This document shows, in pieces, positions 1 to 8,535 of a stretch of 64,000 bases of DNA. Position numbers and translations under genes: made by a program. Under the pieces are notes generated by a model. It was not told where the DNA came from, made no database searches, and saw only the letters and a program-made list of their open reading frames with translations. Origin of the DNA: Bacteroidota bacterium. GTDB taxonomy: Bacteria; Bacteroidota; Bacteroidia; Chitinophagales; Saprospiraceae. How positions within the stretch are numbered: position 1 is the first letter of the stretch; each line of letters opens with the position of its first letter. The stretch spans positions 1 through 64,000 of the forward strand of contig JAAEZH010000017.1 of assembly GCA_018222965.1 (NCBI GenBank), given 5' to 3'.

Positions 1-135
1 CACCTTTTTATATGCTCTTAGGTTTCTGGCTCAGACACTACCCAGTTTTTAACGCCTTTTGACTCACTGCTCACTAAATAAAATAAGGCCAGATAAAATG
101 CCCAAAGATTGAACTTAGTAATTAGGTCAGTAAAG

Positions 136-645
136 CTAGCTGTTAGAAGATTTTTTGTCGTCAGACGCTTTTTGGGGTCCGCGCACGAAGGCTTCTCCGT
201 ATTGTCGAATGAATAAAATAAGTAACAACAAACTGATGGCAATTGCTGCCAGGGTAAAGGTGTTTAACAGAAATCCAATGTTGACAGAAGTACTCAGGAA
301 GGTGTAGCCGGGCGGTAAGCTCAGGTACAGGGCAAAAACGGGCACGGATATTACAGAGGAAACAGCGAAAGCCGCTCCAAAATAAAACTGTCTTTTAGCG
401 TTGAAGAGTTGCAATCTTTTGGCCAAATAGGAGAGGATCATGATAAGGAAGATAGACTGATTGCAAAGGAGGACAATGCCTTTAAGCCAGCCCAATCCGC
501 CGGGGGGAGGGAGAATGCGCAGGAAGAAAAAATGCACCAGCCCGGCAGGTATTCCCAGGAGTAAACCCCACAGACAAAGACGCAACAGGTCCGGTCGTAA
601 TTCGGGTTGTTTGTCAAAATGATCCAGTATGTCGCGCTCTTCCAT
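136..645 (-). CDS. Hypothetical four-helix membrane protein
   Basis: A 169-residue protein with a charged N-terminus (MEERDILDHFDKQPELRPD) followed by four hydrophobic segments at roughly residues 22-44, 55-75, 85-110 and 122-148, and a Lys/Ser-rich hydrophilic tail. The spacing fits a small integral inner-membrane protein. I recognise no catalytic or binding motif; a distant DUF4199-like relationship is possible but not shown. It is transcribed divergently from the FemAB-like gene at 805, with about 160 bases between the two start codons. The start is the first Met after an in-frame stop and leaves a typical short acidic cytoplasmic leader. Confidence 0.7.
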   Translation of the reverse strand: MEERDILDHFDKQPELRPDLLRLCLWGLLLGIPAGLVHFFFLRILPPPGGLGWLKGIVLLCNQSIFLIMILSYLAKRLQLFNAKRQFYFGAAFAVSSVISVPVFALYLSLPPGYTFLSTSVNIGFLLNTFTLAAIAISLLLLILFIRQYGEAFVRGPQKASDDKKSSNS

Positions 646-804
646 TGTATAATAAACGTTTAGGATGCCAAAAGGATGGAGGGAGTCTGATTGTACTAAA
701 ACATTCAGCCTTCAGGAGTGTTTTTAGTGGAATAATTTCTTAATAGAATTCCCTGAATTGACTGGATGTCATTCCAATCGGTAAGGGTGTATTACCTTTG
801 TTAG

Positions 805-1695
805 ATGGATATCAAGTTCGTAAAAGGCAGTGAGATTGATAAGGTTAAATGGAACTCTTGCGTGCATTATGCCAATAATGGAAATGTCTTCGGCTATATG
901 TGGTTTCTCGATCATGTGGCTAAGGATTGGCATGGGTTGGTAGAGGGGGATTACGAATCTGTTTTTCCTTTGCCTTTCCAGGAGCGACGCTGGGGGGCAG
1001 ACCGCCTGCAACAACCTTCCCTGATGCGGGAAATGGGTTTGTATTCCATTCACATCCTTTCGCAAAAGCGGTTGGCTGCTTTTCTCGAAGCTATTCCGGA
1101 AGAATATGGCAAGGTAGATTTGGTTCTTAATGAGCAGAATCCGCCGCTGGGAGATTCGGGTTTTGATTTTTTGGAAGAGACCAATTACCAGCTGGCGATG
1201 CCCAAAGAGTATGAAGAAGGGGTCGAGCATTACAGCCGGGAGTTGATGACAACACTTGATAAGGCGGTTCAGGCTGATTTGTTGCCCACCTCCGGGCTTT
1301 CGCCGGAAAAGCTGATCGGTTTTTTCCGAAAAGAGGTTCCCAATTACCCGGGTAAGACCGCCGATTCTCATGCCTTGCTGCGCATTATGTACAACTGTCT
1401 GCACCGGGGCTGGGGCTTTGCTTCCGGCATACAAAACCGGGAAGGAGAGCTTCTGGCCGCTAATTTCTTTGTGTACAGTCACGGCAAAGTGATGAGTCTG
1501 ATCCCTGTTGAAAGCAAAAAGGGTAAAGCGCTGGGTGCGTTATCCTTTCTGTTTGATCTTTTCCTGCGCAGCCATGCCGGGCGACCGCTGGTGGTGGATT
1601 TTAACTCTTCCGACCCAAATGGTCTCGGGAAGGCATTTGGCGGACTGGCAAATCGTTATTTTCGCATCAGACGAAAATCGAATAGCTGGTTTTGA
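805..1695 (+). CDS. FemAB/GNAT-like hypothetical protein
   Basis: A 296-residue soluble protein without signal peptide or membrane segment. The N-terminal half (SCVHYANNGNVFGYMWFLDH) and the C-terminal half, with its run of strands ending VVDFNSSDPNGLGKAFGG near residues 265-283, resemble the Bacteroidetes proteins that carry a FemAB-like acyltransferase fold (two GNAT-type lobes). No substrate can be inferred. The stop overlaps the start of the next gene by four bases (TTGA), so the two are probably co-transcribed and translationally coupled. The long antisense frame here has no family resemblance and was left out. Confidence 0.65.
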   Translation: MDIKFVKGSEIDKVKWNSCVHYANNGNVFGYMWFLDHVAKDWHGLVEGDYESVFPLPFQERRWGADRLQQPSLMREMGLYSIHILSQKRLAAFLEAIPEEYGKVDLVLNEQNPPLGDSGFDFLEETNYQLAMPKEYEEGVEHYSRELMTTLDKAVQADLLPTSGLSPEKLIGFFRKEVPNYPGKTADSHALLRIMYNCLHRGWGFASGIQNREGELLAANFFVYSHGKVMSLIPVESKKGKALGALSFLFDLFLRSHAGRPLVVDFNSSDPNGLGKAFGGLANRYFRIRRKSNSWF

Positions 1696-2639
1696 AAATT
1701 CTACATTCCTTATTGATTTTTATTTTTTCGCTTTCGCTGAATGGCTGTAAGAAGGAAAAGGTAGAGGCGATTTTTGAGGTAATGGAGCTTGCATCAGGCA
1801 ATGCCATCCAGGCCATTGCTTTTCCGCATCCGGATACGGGCTTTGCGGTAGGGGGTGTTACCTATGAGCGGGGAGTTTTATTGCAGACTGTAGATGCCGG
1901 TGCCTCCTGGTCGGTAGATAGTGTAAATGACAAAACCTTAAACGGACTTTATTTTCAATCGGGCCTTGGCTGGGCAGCGGGTTTTAACGGGTATATCTAT
2001 CAGTGGGGCAGCCTTTCGGCGAATCCGGATTTTATCCGCACCCCGGAGTGGAATCAGTTGGTTGATGTTTGTGCCATCGATGCTGGTGTTATCACGATAA
2101 GTGCTGTGGGGATTGTGGAAGGGATAGCTTATCGGTGGCAGCCGCTTTATCAACTGGATACCAGTTTTGTGTTTCCCTTTTCCCTGCATGCTATAGATCG
2201 GGCACCGGATGGAACTTTGCATCTGGTGGGCTTTGGTGCCGTGCTTCGATCAGAAGATGAGGGCAGAAGCTGGATTCAAAATGCCATTGATGGAGATAAC
2301 TTTCAGGATGTTCAGTTTCCTTCTGCAGAAACAGGATATATAGTCGGTTATGCCGGCACCATTTTAAAAACAACGGATGGAGGAAATACCTGGGAAAAAT
2401 TGAGAAACGGCGGGAGTTCGTTGGTGCCTGATCTCCGGTTTAGATCGCTGGATTTTAGCAGCCCGGAGCGGGGTGCCCTTGCCGGTGAAAACGGCCTGCT
2501 TTGGTTAACAGATGACGGCGGCGAATCCTGGCGAGTTCTAAAAAATGCACCGGATCTGGATTTCCTGGATGTTGTACTCCTGAATGATGGAGGCTGGTTG
2601 ACTACCAGCAATGGGAGTTTGGTGCGGTTTTTTGAGTAA
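1692..2639 (+). CDS. YCF48/BNR-repeat lipoprotein
   Basis: A 315-residue exported lipoprotein. The N-terminus is a signal sequence ending in lipobox LNGC (Cys about residue 19). At least four repeats follow, of the form 'T/RG-aGa-G-lL-T-DgG-sW': TVDAGASW, SEDEGRSW, TTDGGNTW and LTDDGGESW, each preceded by an aromatic/Gly strand. This is the signature of the YCF48/photosystem II stability factor (HCF136-like) beta-propeller, which in Bacteroidota is a common surface or periplasmic fold of unknown specific role. Translation starts at a TTG that overlaps the stop of the upstream gene. A foldback repeat follows directly after its stop. Confidence 0.8.
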   Translation: MKILHSLLIFIFSLSLNGCKKEKVEAIFEVMELASGNAIQAIAFPHPDTGFAVGGVTYERGVLLQTVDAGASWSVDSVNDKTLNGLYFQSGLGWAAGFNGYIYQWGSLSANPDFIRTPEWNQLVDVCAIDAGVITISAVGIVEGIAYRWQPLYQLDTSFVFPFSLHAIDRAPDGTLHLVGFGAVLRSEDEGRSWIQNAIDGDNFQDVQFPSAETGYIVGYAGTILKTTDGGNTWEKLRNGGSSLVPDLRFRSLDFSSPERGALAGENGLLWLTDDGGESWRVLKNAPDLDFLDVVLLNDGGWLTTSNGSLVRFFE

Positions 2640-2650
2640 TCGGGATGGTT

Positions 2651-3006
2651 ATCGAGGGGGAGTCGGCTTTCTGCCTGTCGGCAGAATATACCCGGGGAGC
2701 GCCCCGATGCTTCGATCGGGACGGGGGAGATGCTGTTCTCCTTTGCCTTCGGCTACAGAGAAGGCGCGGGGAGAAGTGATGTGCTCTGTATAATGGTAAT
2801 GGCTCCCTTGCTTGCCCGTGGGCAAGCAGATACAACGCTATGCTTTCTATGGAGAGGAAGGGATCTCCCCGCAAGGATGCGCGGAAGCGCAGCCGAGCAA
2901 CTCCCCTCCCGATAGTTATCGGGATGCCGAAGGCAGGGCGCTCCTCAGGTGATTCCTGGCGAAGACAGCTGCAAGCTGGATTTGTCAGGAGAACTTACTC
3001 CCCCTC
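2651..3006. repeat. Foldback (MITE-like) repeat, copy A
   Basis: This fills the 355-base gap between two convergent genes. It is centred on a perfect hairpin, GCTTGCCC-GT-GGGCAAGC, at 2810-2827. Outward from the centre lie nested inverted blocks: GCGCGGGGAGA at about 2764 against TCTCCCCGC at about 2867, and GGGGGAG on the left against CTCCCCTCCCG on the right. The edges are GAGGGGGAGT (from 2654) and ACTCCCCCTC (to 3006). Smaller hairpins sit inside, such as CCCGATAGTTATCGGG at about 2907 and CCCGATGCTTCGATCGGG at about 2703. The right edge overlaps the last codons and stop of the HTTM gene. The same architecture recurs at 21653-22012. No transposase is present. Confidence 0.65.
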
Positions 3007-4389
3007 TTCCAATGCTGGATATTCCATAATCCACTCCGAATGTTCCAGCCACTTCCATTTCTCTTTGGCGAGATCTACCTCCGGATCGATAAAGTCCTGG
3101 TACTTTCTGCCGTTTAATCGCACTCTGACTTTGGCATGTACGGATACCTCGTTGCCCAATCTTTCCTCATACATGTCTCGGAGGTAGTGCGCATACATTA
3201 GGACCATATCGGGATGGGAAGCTACATCTCTCGCTTGTGCCTGGGTGAGTGAGTCGAATGGATTTATGACAAAGGTTTCGCCTGTTTTTTTATCGGCCAC
3301 TGTAAACTTTGCCCGTCCCTGCTTGGTGCGGAGCATCATGCGCCAGGAATAGCGGTGTCCTTCTTCTGTCCAGGATACCGGGCCGGGCAATAAGTGGTGC
3401 CTGAGCGGATAGGTAAAGTGGAAAAGTATCAGAGCAAAAAGTACAAACTTAATTTTGGGCCGGTTGGCCGGAATTTCCTGCCACACTGCCTGCTTGTCGG
3501 GAGGGGAAGCAGCCACATGGTTTTGCCATTTTGCCATCCATTTTGGAATGAATTTAAACTTCTTACCCATCCAACTCAGCATGTCCCGGGGGTAGCGGGG
3601 CGGAAAAAAGAGAGAGGTCAGCATGATGGAGAGCCAGGGGAAAATACCGATGTTGAAGATCACTACATTGATCAGGTGAAAAGCGACTGCAAAAAGAAAA
3701 GCAACCAGACGTGTTTTCCGATTTAAGAGGAGAAAGACCACAAAGAGATCGAGTAGCAATCCGGCGTAAGCCATCAGCCAGGCGACCCACTCCTGTGCGA
3801 TTATTGGTCCGACGAGTGGGATGTCGCTCTTGTATTTAAGCCAGAGTTTGAGTGGCATGGCATTCAGCCAATCTGCATTGATCTTGGCAATTCCTCCAAA
3901 GAAATAAACTACTCCCATAAAAAAGCAGAGGATCCAAAGGGTCCATGCCGGTATGGTAGTTCGCCGAATGGAAGGGTCCTTTCGCACATCCAGCGAGAAA
4001 GCTCGATTGGCTGGCAGGAATATCATGGTAACAGCCAGCCAGCAGAGGAGGTAGCCATGATTAAGGTAGTGGGTTTTTTCGAGCAGAAAAGAATAGATGA
4101 AAAAGACGGCAAACACAATCGTGGCCTGGCGATACCATTTACCGAGTGCGATGAAAATGGCGGCCAGAATCAGGACGATGAAAAACAGGGACATTAAAGG
4201 CTCGGGAAAAGGCTGCACCCATTCGAATCCGTAGTATTTGAATTGAAACCCGCCAAATTCATAGGAATGCTCATGCAGGTGGTAATAGAAGAACAGGGCC
4301 ATGGATTCGGCCATGGCGAGGATACCAAATACAATCCGGAAAAATGCCAGAGAAGCAATGTCGATTTGTTTAAACAGGCGGTTTGCCAT
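2995..4389 (-). CDS. HTTM-domain (vitamin K-dependent gamma-carboxylase-like) membrane protein
   Basis: A 464-residue integral membrane protein. It has multiple hydrophobic helices across residues 10-290 and a soluble C-terminal domain of about 170 residues. The segment VYFFGGIAKINADWL (residues about 161-175) matches the conserved motif of HTTM/gamma-glutamyl carboxylase proteins, with Lys169 at the position of the catalytic base lysine of the animal enzyme. Bacterial HTTM proteins generally have no known substrate and may act on quinone-linked chemistry, so carboxylation is not claimed. It lies 42 bases downstream of a small two-helix membrane protein gene on the same strand. The last codons (Glu-Glu-Gly-Glu) fall inside the edge of foldback copy A. 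Confidence 0.8.
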   Translation of the reverse strand: MANRLFKQIDIASLAFFRIVFGILAMAESMALFFYYHLHEHSYEFGGFQFKYYGFEWVQPFPEPLMSLFFIVLILAAIFIALGKWYRQATIVFAVFFIYSFLLEKTHYLNHGYLLCWLAVTMIFLPANRAFSLDVRKDPSIRRTTIPAWTLWILCFFMGVVYFFGGIAKINADWLNAMPLKLWLKYKSDIPLVGPIIAQEWVAWLMAYAGLLLDLFVVFLLLNRKTRLVAFLFAVAFHLINVVIFNIGIFPWLSIMLTSLFFPPRYPRDMLSWMGKKFKFIPKWMAKWQNHVAASPPDKQAVWQEIPANRPKIKFVLFALILFHFTYPLRHHLLPGPVSWTEEGHRYSWRMMLRTKQGRAKFTVADKKTGETFVINPFDSLTQAQARDVASHPDMVLMYAHYLRDMYEERLGNEVSVHAKVRVRLNGRKYQDFIDPEVDLAKEKWKWLEHSEWIMEYPALEEGE

Positions 4390-4431
4390 TTGTATTTTCG
4401 GGTTTTTTGTAAAGGTATGGAATTCGACCTG

Positions 4432-4956
4432 TCAGATCGAGTTCATTTCGGCCGGATTCTTTTCCCAGGCCCACTGCCTTTCTGCGGTATAACCAAAGAG
4501 GGCGTGTGGAAGTACCCGGTTGAGAAAACGGGAAATGAGCTTTATCCGCTCGCCGGGGACGCTGAGGCTGATTTCGCTGCCATCCCGAAGTTTAAAATAC
4601 AGGATGCCTTGTTTCATAAAGCGAAAGCCGTAGGGAGACATTTGATTGACCAGGCCATATACCCAGACGATCTGTTCGGGTGATTCCCGGAGGATGGTAA
4701 ATAATTGTTGGTTTCGGAGCGGCCGCCAGGGAGCCAGACGTAAAATCCACCAGGTTGAAAGTATCAGTGGAATAAGCGCCATCAGCCCGGACCAGTGCGG
4801 CAATGCCCACCATACCAGCCAGGTAGAGATTAAGAGTAGCAGGGACGCGCTGATGGTTTGCCAAAGGCGTTCACCCCGCAGGCATCTGGCCAGGATTTTG
4901 ATGGCCGGATGTTTCCAGTGTTTGTCTTGCAGACCGGACATACCAGAAAAATACAA
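4432..4956 (-). CDS. Hypothetical two-helix membrane protein
   Basis: A 174-residue protein with a basic N-terminus and two adjacent hydrophobic segments at about residues 33-52 and 57-73, then a roughly 100-residue soluble domain (FTILRESPEQIVWVYGLVNQ onward). The two-helix hairpin plus alpha/beta tail resembles YcxB-type or PH-like membrane-anchored proteins, but I cannot assign a family. A second Met six residues in (MSGLQDK) could be the true start. It precedes the HTTM gene on the same strand with a 42-base gap, so the two may form an operon. Confidence 0.65.
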   Translation of the reverse strand: MYFSGMSGLQDKHWKHPAIKILARCLRGERLWQTISASLLLLISTWLVWWALPHWSGLMALIPLILSTWWILRLAPWRPLRNQQLFTILRESPEQIVWVYGLVNQMSPYGFRFMKQGILYFKLRDGSEISLSVPGERIKLISRFLNRVLPHALFGYTAERQWAWEKNPAEMNSI

Positions 4957-5205
4957 ATATGGGGGGAATTGTTCAGGAGGAATCTTTTCGGTGATCGAAG
5001 CATCAGGACGCTCCCCGGTCAGGTAAAAACAATTTGTTTGATAATCGAATTTATTTGTTTATTTTTGAGGTCCTCCTTAGCCGGGGGAGTCAAAACTGTT
5101 TATATTGACAATGAAATGGCAAATAAGGCGATATTTGCCCGGAGAGATTAGGCGGAAGCAGGTTTTGCTTTCGCGAATGGATAAAGAAAATACAGGAGCT
5201 GCTTC

Positions 5206-7122
5206 ATGGCAAAAGTGAATTATACAGAAGACAATATTCGGTCACTTGACTGGAAGGAACATATTCGGATGCGTCCCGGAATGTACATTGGTAAGTTGGG
5301 CGATGGCTCTGCTGCTGATGACGGGATTTATATTTTGATCAAAGAGGTGTTGGACAATTCCATCGATGAATATGTGATGGGATATGGGAAAGAGATCGAA
5401 ATTGAAATCAAAGAAGGGCAGGCGATAATCCGGGATTATGGCCGGGGGATTCCGCTCGGAAAGGTAGTGGATTGTGTTTCCCGAATCAATACCGGGGGGA
5501 AATATGACTCCAAAGCTTTTAAAAAGTCTGTAGGATTGAACGGTGTGGGTACCAAGGCGGTGAATGCCTTGTCGGCTTACTTTAAAGTAGAATCTTTCCG
5601 GGATGGTAAGGCAAAGGTGGCTGAGTTTGACCAGGGAGAGTTGATCAAAGATCATAAGATAGGAAAGTCGAAAGAAGAGAATGGTACCCGGGTACTTTTT
5701 CAACCCGATAAAGAAATTTTCCGCAACTATAAATTCCGGTCGGAATACCTGGAAAACCAGTTGTGGAACTATGCCTATCTGAATGCCGGTCTCAAGCTGA
5801 AATTTAATGGCAAGACGCTGGTCTCCCGAAAAGGATTGTTGGATCTGCTTACGCGGAAAACCAATGCGGAACATTTGCGCTATCCGATTATTCATTTGCT
5901 CGGAGAGGATATTGAGATTGCCATGTCGCACGGACAGCAATATGGCGAGCAGTATCATTCTTTCGTAAACGGCCAGAACACGACCCAGGGGGGTACGCAT
6001 TTGAGTGCCTTCCGGGAAGCCGTTGTTGAGACGGTTCGAAATCACTTCAACAAAAAATACGATTCTAAGGATGTTCGTTCGTCAATCATTGCTGCGATCA
6101 GTGTTCGGGTAGAGGAACCTGTTTTCGAATCGCAGACCAAGACGAAACTGGGTTCTAATGACATTGGTCCTGATGGTCCGTCGATTCGTTCTTTTATTGG
6201 CGACTTTGTAAAACGGGAGTTGGATAATTATCTGCACCAGAATCCCGATACCGCCAAAGCTTTGCAAAAGCGGATCATGCAATCGGAGCGGGAGCGCAAA
6301 GAGATTGCAGGAATCAAAAAGCTGGCCAATAAGCGCGCTAAGAAGGCCAATCTGCACAACAAAAAATTGCGGGACTGCCGCCTGCATTTTAGCGATAGTT
6401 CTCGTTCGACCAACGAAGAGGACCGCAAGCAGACCACCATCTTTATTACCGAGGGAGATTCGGCCAGTGGATCCATTACGAAAGCGCGGGATGTTCAGAC
6501 GCAGGCCGTTTTTAGTTTGCGTGGCAAACCACTCAATTGTTACGGATTGACTAAAAAGGTGGTTTATCAAAACGAGGAATTTAACCTGCTGCAGCATGCC
6601 CTGAATATTGAAGATGGGCTGGATGACCTACGATACAATCGGGTCGTGATTTCGACGGATGCCGATGTGGATGGTATGCACATTCGGCTGTTACTTTTGA
6701 CTTTTTTCCTGCAATTTTTTCCGGATTTGGTTCGGGAAGGGCACTTATATATTTTGGATACACCGCTCTTTAGGGTGCGTGATAAGAATAATACATACTA
6801 CTGCTATAGCGAGAAAGAAAAGCAGGCCGCGATTGAAAAATTAAGAGGTAAGGCTGAGATTACCCGCTTTAAAGGATTGGGAGAGATTTCTCCGGATGAA
6901 TTCAAAGGATTTATCGGGGAAGACATTCGGCTGGAGCCGGTGTATTTGCCGGAGGATTCAGATCTGGATGAGATTCTGAGGTATTATATGGGTAAAAATA
7001 CACCTAAGCGCCAGGAGTTTATCATCGATAACCTCCGCATCGAAAAGAATGATTTTGACGGTCCGGAAGATGAAGAGAAAGAGCCTGAGGCTCCTGCTGT
7101 TGAAACCGCAGAAGCATCCTAG
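5206..7122 (+). CDS. parE: DNA topoisomerase IV subunit B (ParE-type)
   Basis: A 638-residue type IIA topoisomerase ATPase subunit. The GHKL ATPase domain shows [17 protein letters not shown] (Mg-binding Asn), DYGRGIPLG and the lid motif [11 protein letters not shown]. The transducer domain follows, then the TOPRIM domain with EGDSASG at residues 416-422 and DADVDG at 485-490, which bind the catalytic metal, and [12 protein letters not shown] near the end. The length fits ParE/GyrB of Bacteroidota without the large enterobacterial insertion. No parC lies next to it here, so ParE rather than GyrB rests on overall resemblance. AGGAG seven bases before the ATG supports the start. The last 20 residues are an acidic tail. 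Confidence 0.85.
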   Translation: MAKVNYTEDNIRSLDWKEHIRMRPGMYIGKLGDGSAADDGIYILIKEVLDNSIDEYVMGYGKEIEIEIKEGQAIIRDYGRGIPLGKVVDCVSRINTGGKYDSKAFKKSVGLNGVGTKAVNALSAYFKVESFRDGKAKVAEFDQGELIKDHKIGKSKEENGTRVLFQPDKEIFRNYKFRSEYLENQLWNYAYLNAGLKLKFNGKTLVSRKGLLDLLTRKTNAEHLRYPIIHLLGEDIEIAMSHGQQYGEQYHSFVNGQNTTQGGTHLSAFREAVVETVRNHFNKKYDSKDVRSSIIAAISVRVEEPVFESQTKTKLGSNDIGPDGPSIRSFIGDFVKRELDNYLHQNPDTAKALQKRIMQSERERKEIAGIKKLANKRAKKANLHNKKLRDCRLHFSDSSRSTNEEDRKQTTIFITEGDSASGSITKARDVQTQAVFSLRGKPLNCYGLTKKVVYQNEEFNLLQHALNIEDGLDDLRYNRVVISTDADVDGMHIRLLLLTFFLQFFPDLVREGHLYILDTPLFRVRDKNNTYYCYSEKEKQAAIEKLRGKAEITRFKGLGEISPDEFKGFIGEDIRLEPVYLPEDSDLDEILRYYMGKNTPKRQEFIIDNLRIEKNDFDGPEDEEKEPEAPAVETAEAS

Positions 7123-7270
7123 TCCCGGACCTCTAAATATTTCTTTGGAGACCTTCGAATCGTTTTGCAGTTGCTTGTCTTTTAATCTTAATTCCGCTGC
7201 CAGAGGTAGTTTGGTAGGTTAGGTCCGTATATCGAGTTCTAATTTATGGCCCCTAAAAATTCGACCGGTC

Positions 7271-8146
7271 ATGGCAAAGAAATTTCTTCGTGAGGCTCCC
7301 CCCAGGTATATTGATGTGTATTCGCAGGCCGTTGTTATTTTCTCCGGATTCTTACAGCAGTTTGGATGGGCCTTTTTCACCTTTGGGATGATCTTCGTCT
7401 GGGTGTTTGGCTTCAACTCTTTTGTTCGGCTTATTGGAAAGCCTATGGGAGAGGAAGCAACGGTTAAGGGCGAGGTTCAGGAAGTTGATTATACGGCGGC
7501 TTCCGAAAATGGCCAAAATATATACCGGTACACTTATACCTACATACACGATTTTCGAGAGTATGAAGGCGTTTCCTACGGAAAGAATCCTTCCGTAAAA
7601 GAGGGAGATGAGATTCAGGTAATATACTCCATCAAACATCCGGAACGCTCCTATATGGAAGGTACCCGCCGTGCTATGTTTAATGGCTGGGTGCTGTTTG
7701 TCTTTTTATTTCCGTTGATAGGCCTAATTTTTATCGTGCTGGCCATTCGAAAAAATGTGCATTTTTTGCGCATGCTGCGGTATGGCCGGGCAACAAGTGG
7801 CAAACTGGTTAAGAAGGAAGGGACAAATGCTTCGGTGACTATAAATGATACCAAATATCCGGTGTTTGCATATACCTTTGAATTCCAGCATGCCGGAAAG
7901 ACATATTCGGCGAAAGCCAAAACCCATGTAACCGAGCGACTGGAAGATGAGGAGAGAGAGATCATATTGTATGATGAATTAAACCCAGAAGCCAACATGC
8001 TTTTTGATGCGGTTTCAGGAGCGCCCAGGATTGACGCGCAAGGATATTTTCGGCCGGCTCCAGCCTGGAAGCTTGTCTTGTTTATATTGCCCCTTCTGGC
8101 TGTTTTGTTGAATTGGGTTGGTTACGTTTTGAGTACAGCTCTTTAA
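7271..8146 (+). CDS. DUF3592-type membrane protein
   Basis: A 291-residue protein with hydrophobic helices at about residues 20-52, 135-158 and 270-290. Two extracytoplasmic beta domains lie between them. Each has the DUF3592 pattern of an exposed strand pair followed by GDEIQVIYSIKHPERS or EIILYDELNPEANM (the 'v-Y-P-nP' signature). Family members are membrane proteins of unknown function, and two copies of the beta module in one chain is a common layout. It is 148 bases downstream of parE, probably with its own promoter. Confidence 0.7.
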   Translation: MAKKFLREAPPRYIDVYSQAVVIFSGFLQQFGWAFFTFGMIFVWVFGFNSFVRLIGKPMGEEATVKGEVQEVDYTAASENGQNIYRYTYTYIHDFREYEGVSYGKNPSVKEGDEIQVIYSIKHPERSYMEGTRRAMFNGWVLFVFLFPLIGLIFIVLAIRKNVHFLRMLRYGRATSGKLVKKEGTNASVTINDTKYPVFAYTFEFQHAGKTYSAKAKTHVTERLEDEEREIILYDELNPEANMLFDAVSGAPRIDAQGYFRPAPAWKLVLFILPLLAVLLNWVGYVLSTAL

Positions 8147-8535
8147 GAGAAGAAAAAAGCCGGAATTATACGGAAGGTAAATGAATTTCGTTTACAAAGC
8201 CAGAAGCTGACGTTTTGTCCGTTTTTGCCGAATAGGCGTAAAAAAACGGCGTAAAATGTGGATAACTTAAGCTTGGCATTAAAGTTGACGGAATCCAGAG
8301 TGAAGTGTGGAAAAATTGTCGGCTGACAACTTGACAATGCTTTGGGTGAGTGCTAACTTACCATTTTAGACCATATTTGCGGCCTTTTAGGAATGGAAGG
8401 AGTGATGCAAGAGTCTGAAGCAAAATCCCCAGGGTTCCTTATTGGACCGCGCTTGCGAAAAACCATTTAGGATAAGTGCCGAATGAAAAGTGTTTGAAAG
8501 CACTTTGTGGTCGGTAAAGAAGAAGAAAAGGGTCT
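8147..8535. other. 389-base intergenic region upstream of lon
   Basis: No gene is visible apart from a 25-codon open frame starting at 8393, which has no support. The region contains GAGTGCTAA at about 8348-8356, one half of a CIRCE heat-shock operator without its partner. It also has a hairpin, AAAGTG-(8 nt)-CACTTT, at 8487-8506, about 30 bases before the lon start. It most likely holds the lon promoter and leader. Confidence 0.5.

Noticed and set aside
18-242. 74-codon minus-strand frame at the window start
   Set aside because: It overlaps the 3' part of the membrane protein gene in another frame and has no features of its own.
769-1482. Antisense open frame of about 237 codons opposite the FemAB-like gene
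   Set aside because: The plus-strand gene has better composition, a coupled downstream lipoprotein gene and a recognisable fold; the antisense product has none.
5242-6045. Antisense open frame of about 267 codons inside parE
   Set aside because: Shadow of a strongly conserved essential gene; no domain.
8348-8356. GAGTGCTAA upstream of lon as a CIRCE/HrcA operator
   Set aside because: CIRCE needs TTAGCACTC nine bases earlier; the upstream bases match at only a few positions, so only half a site exists.
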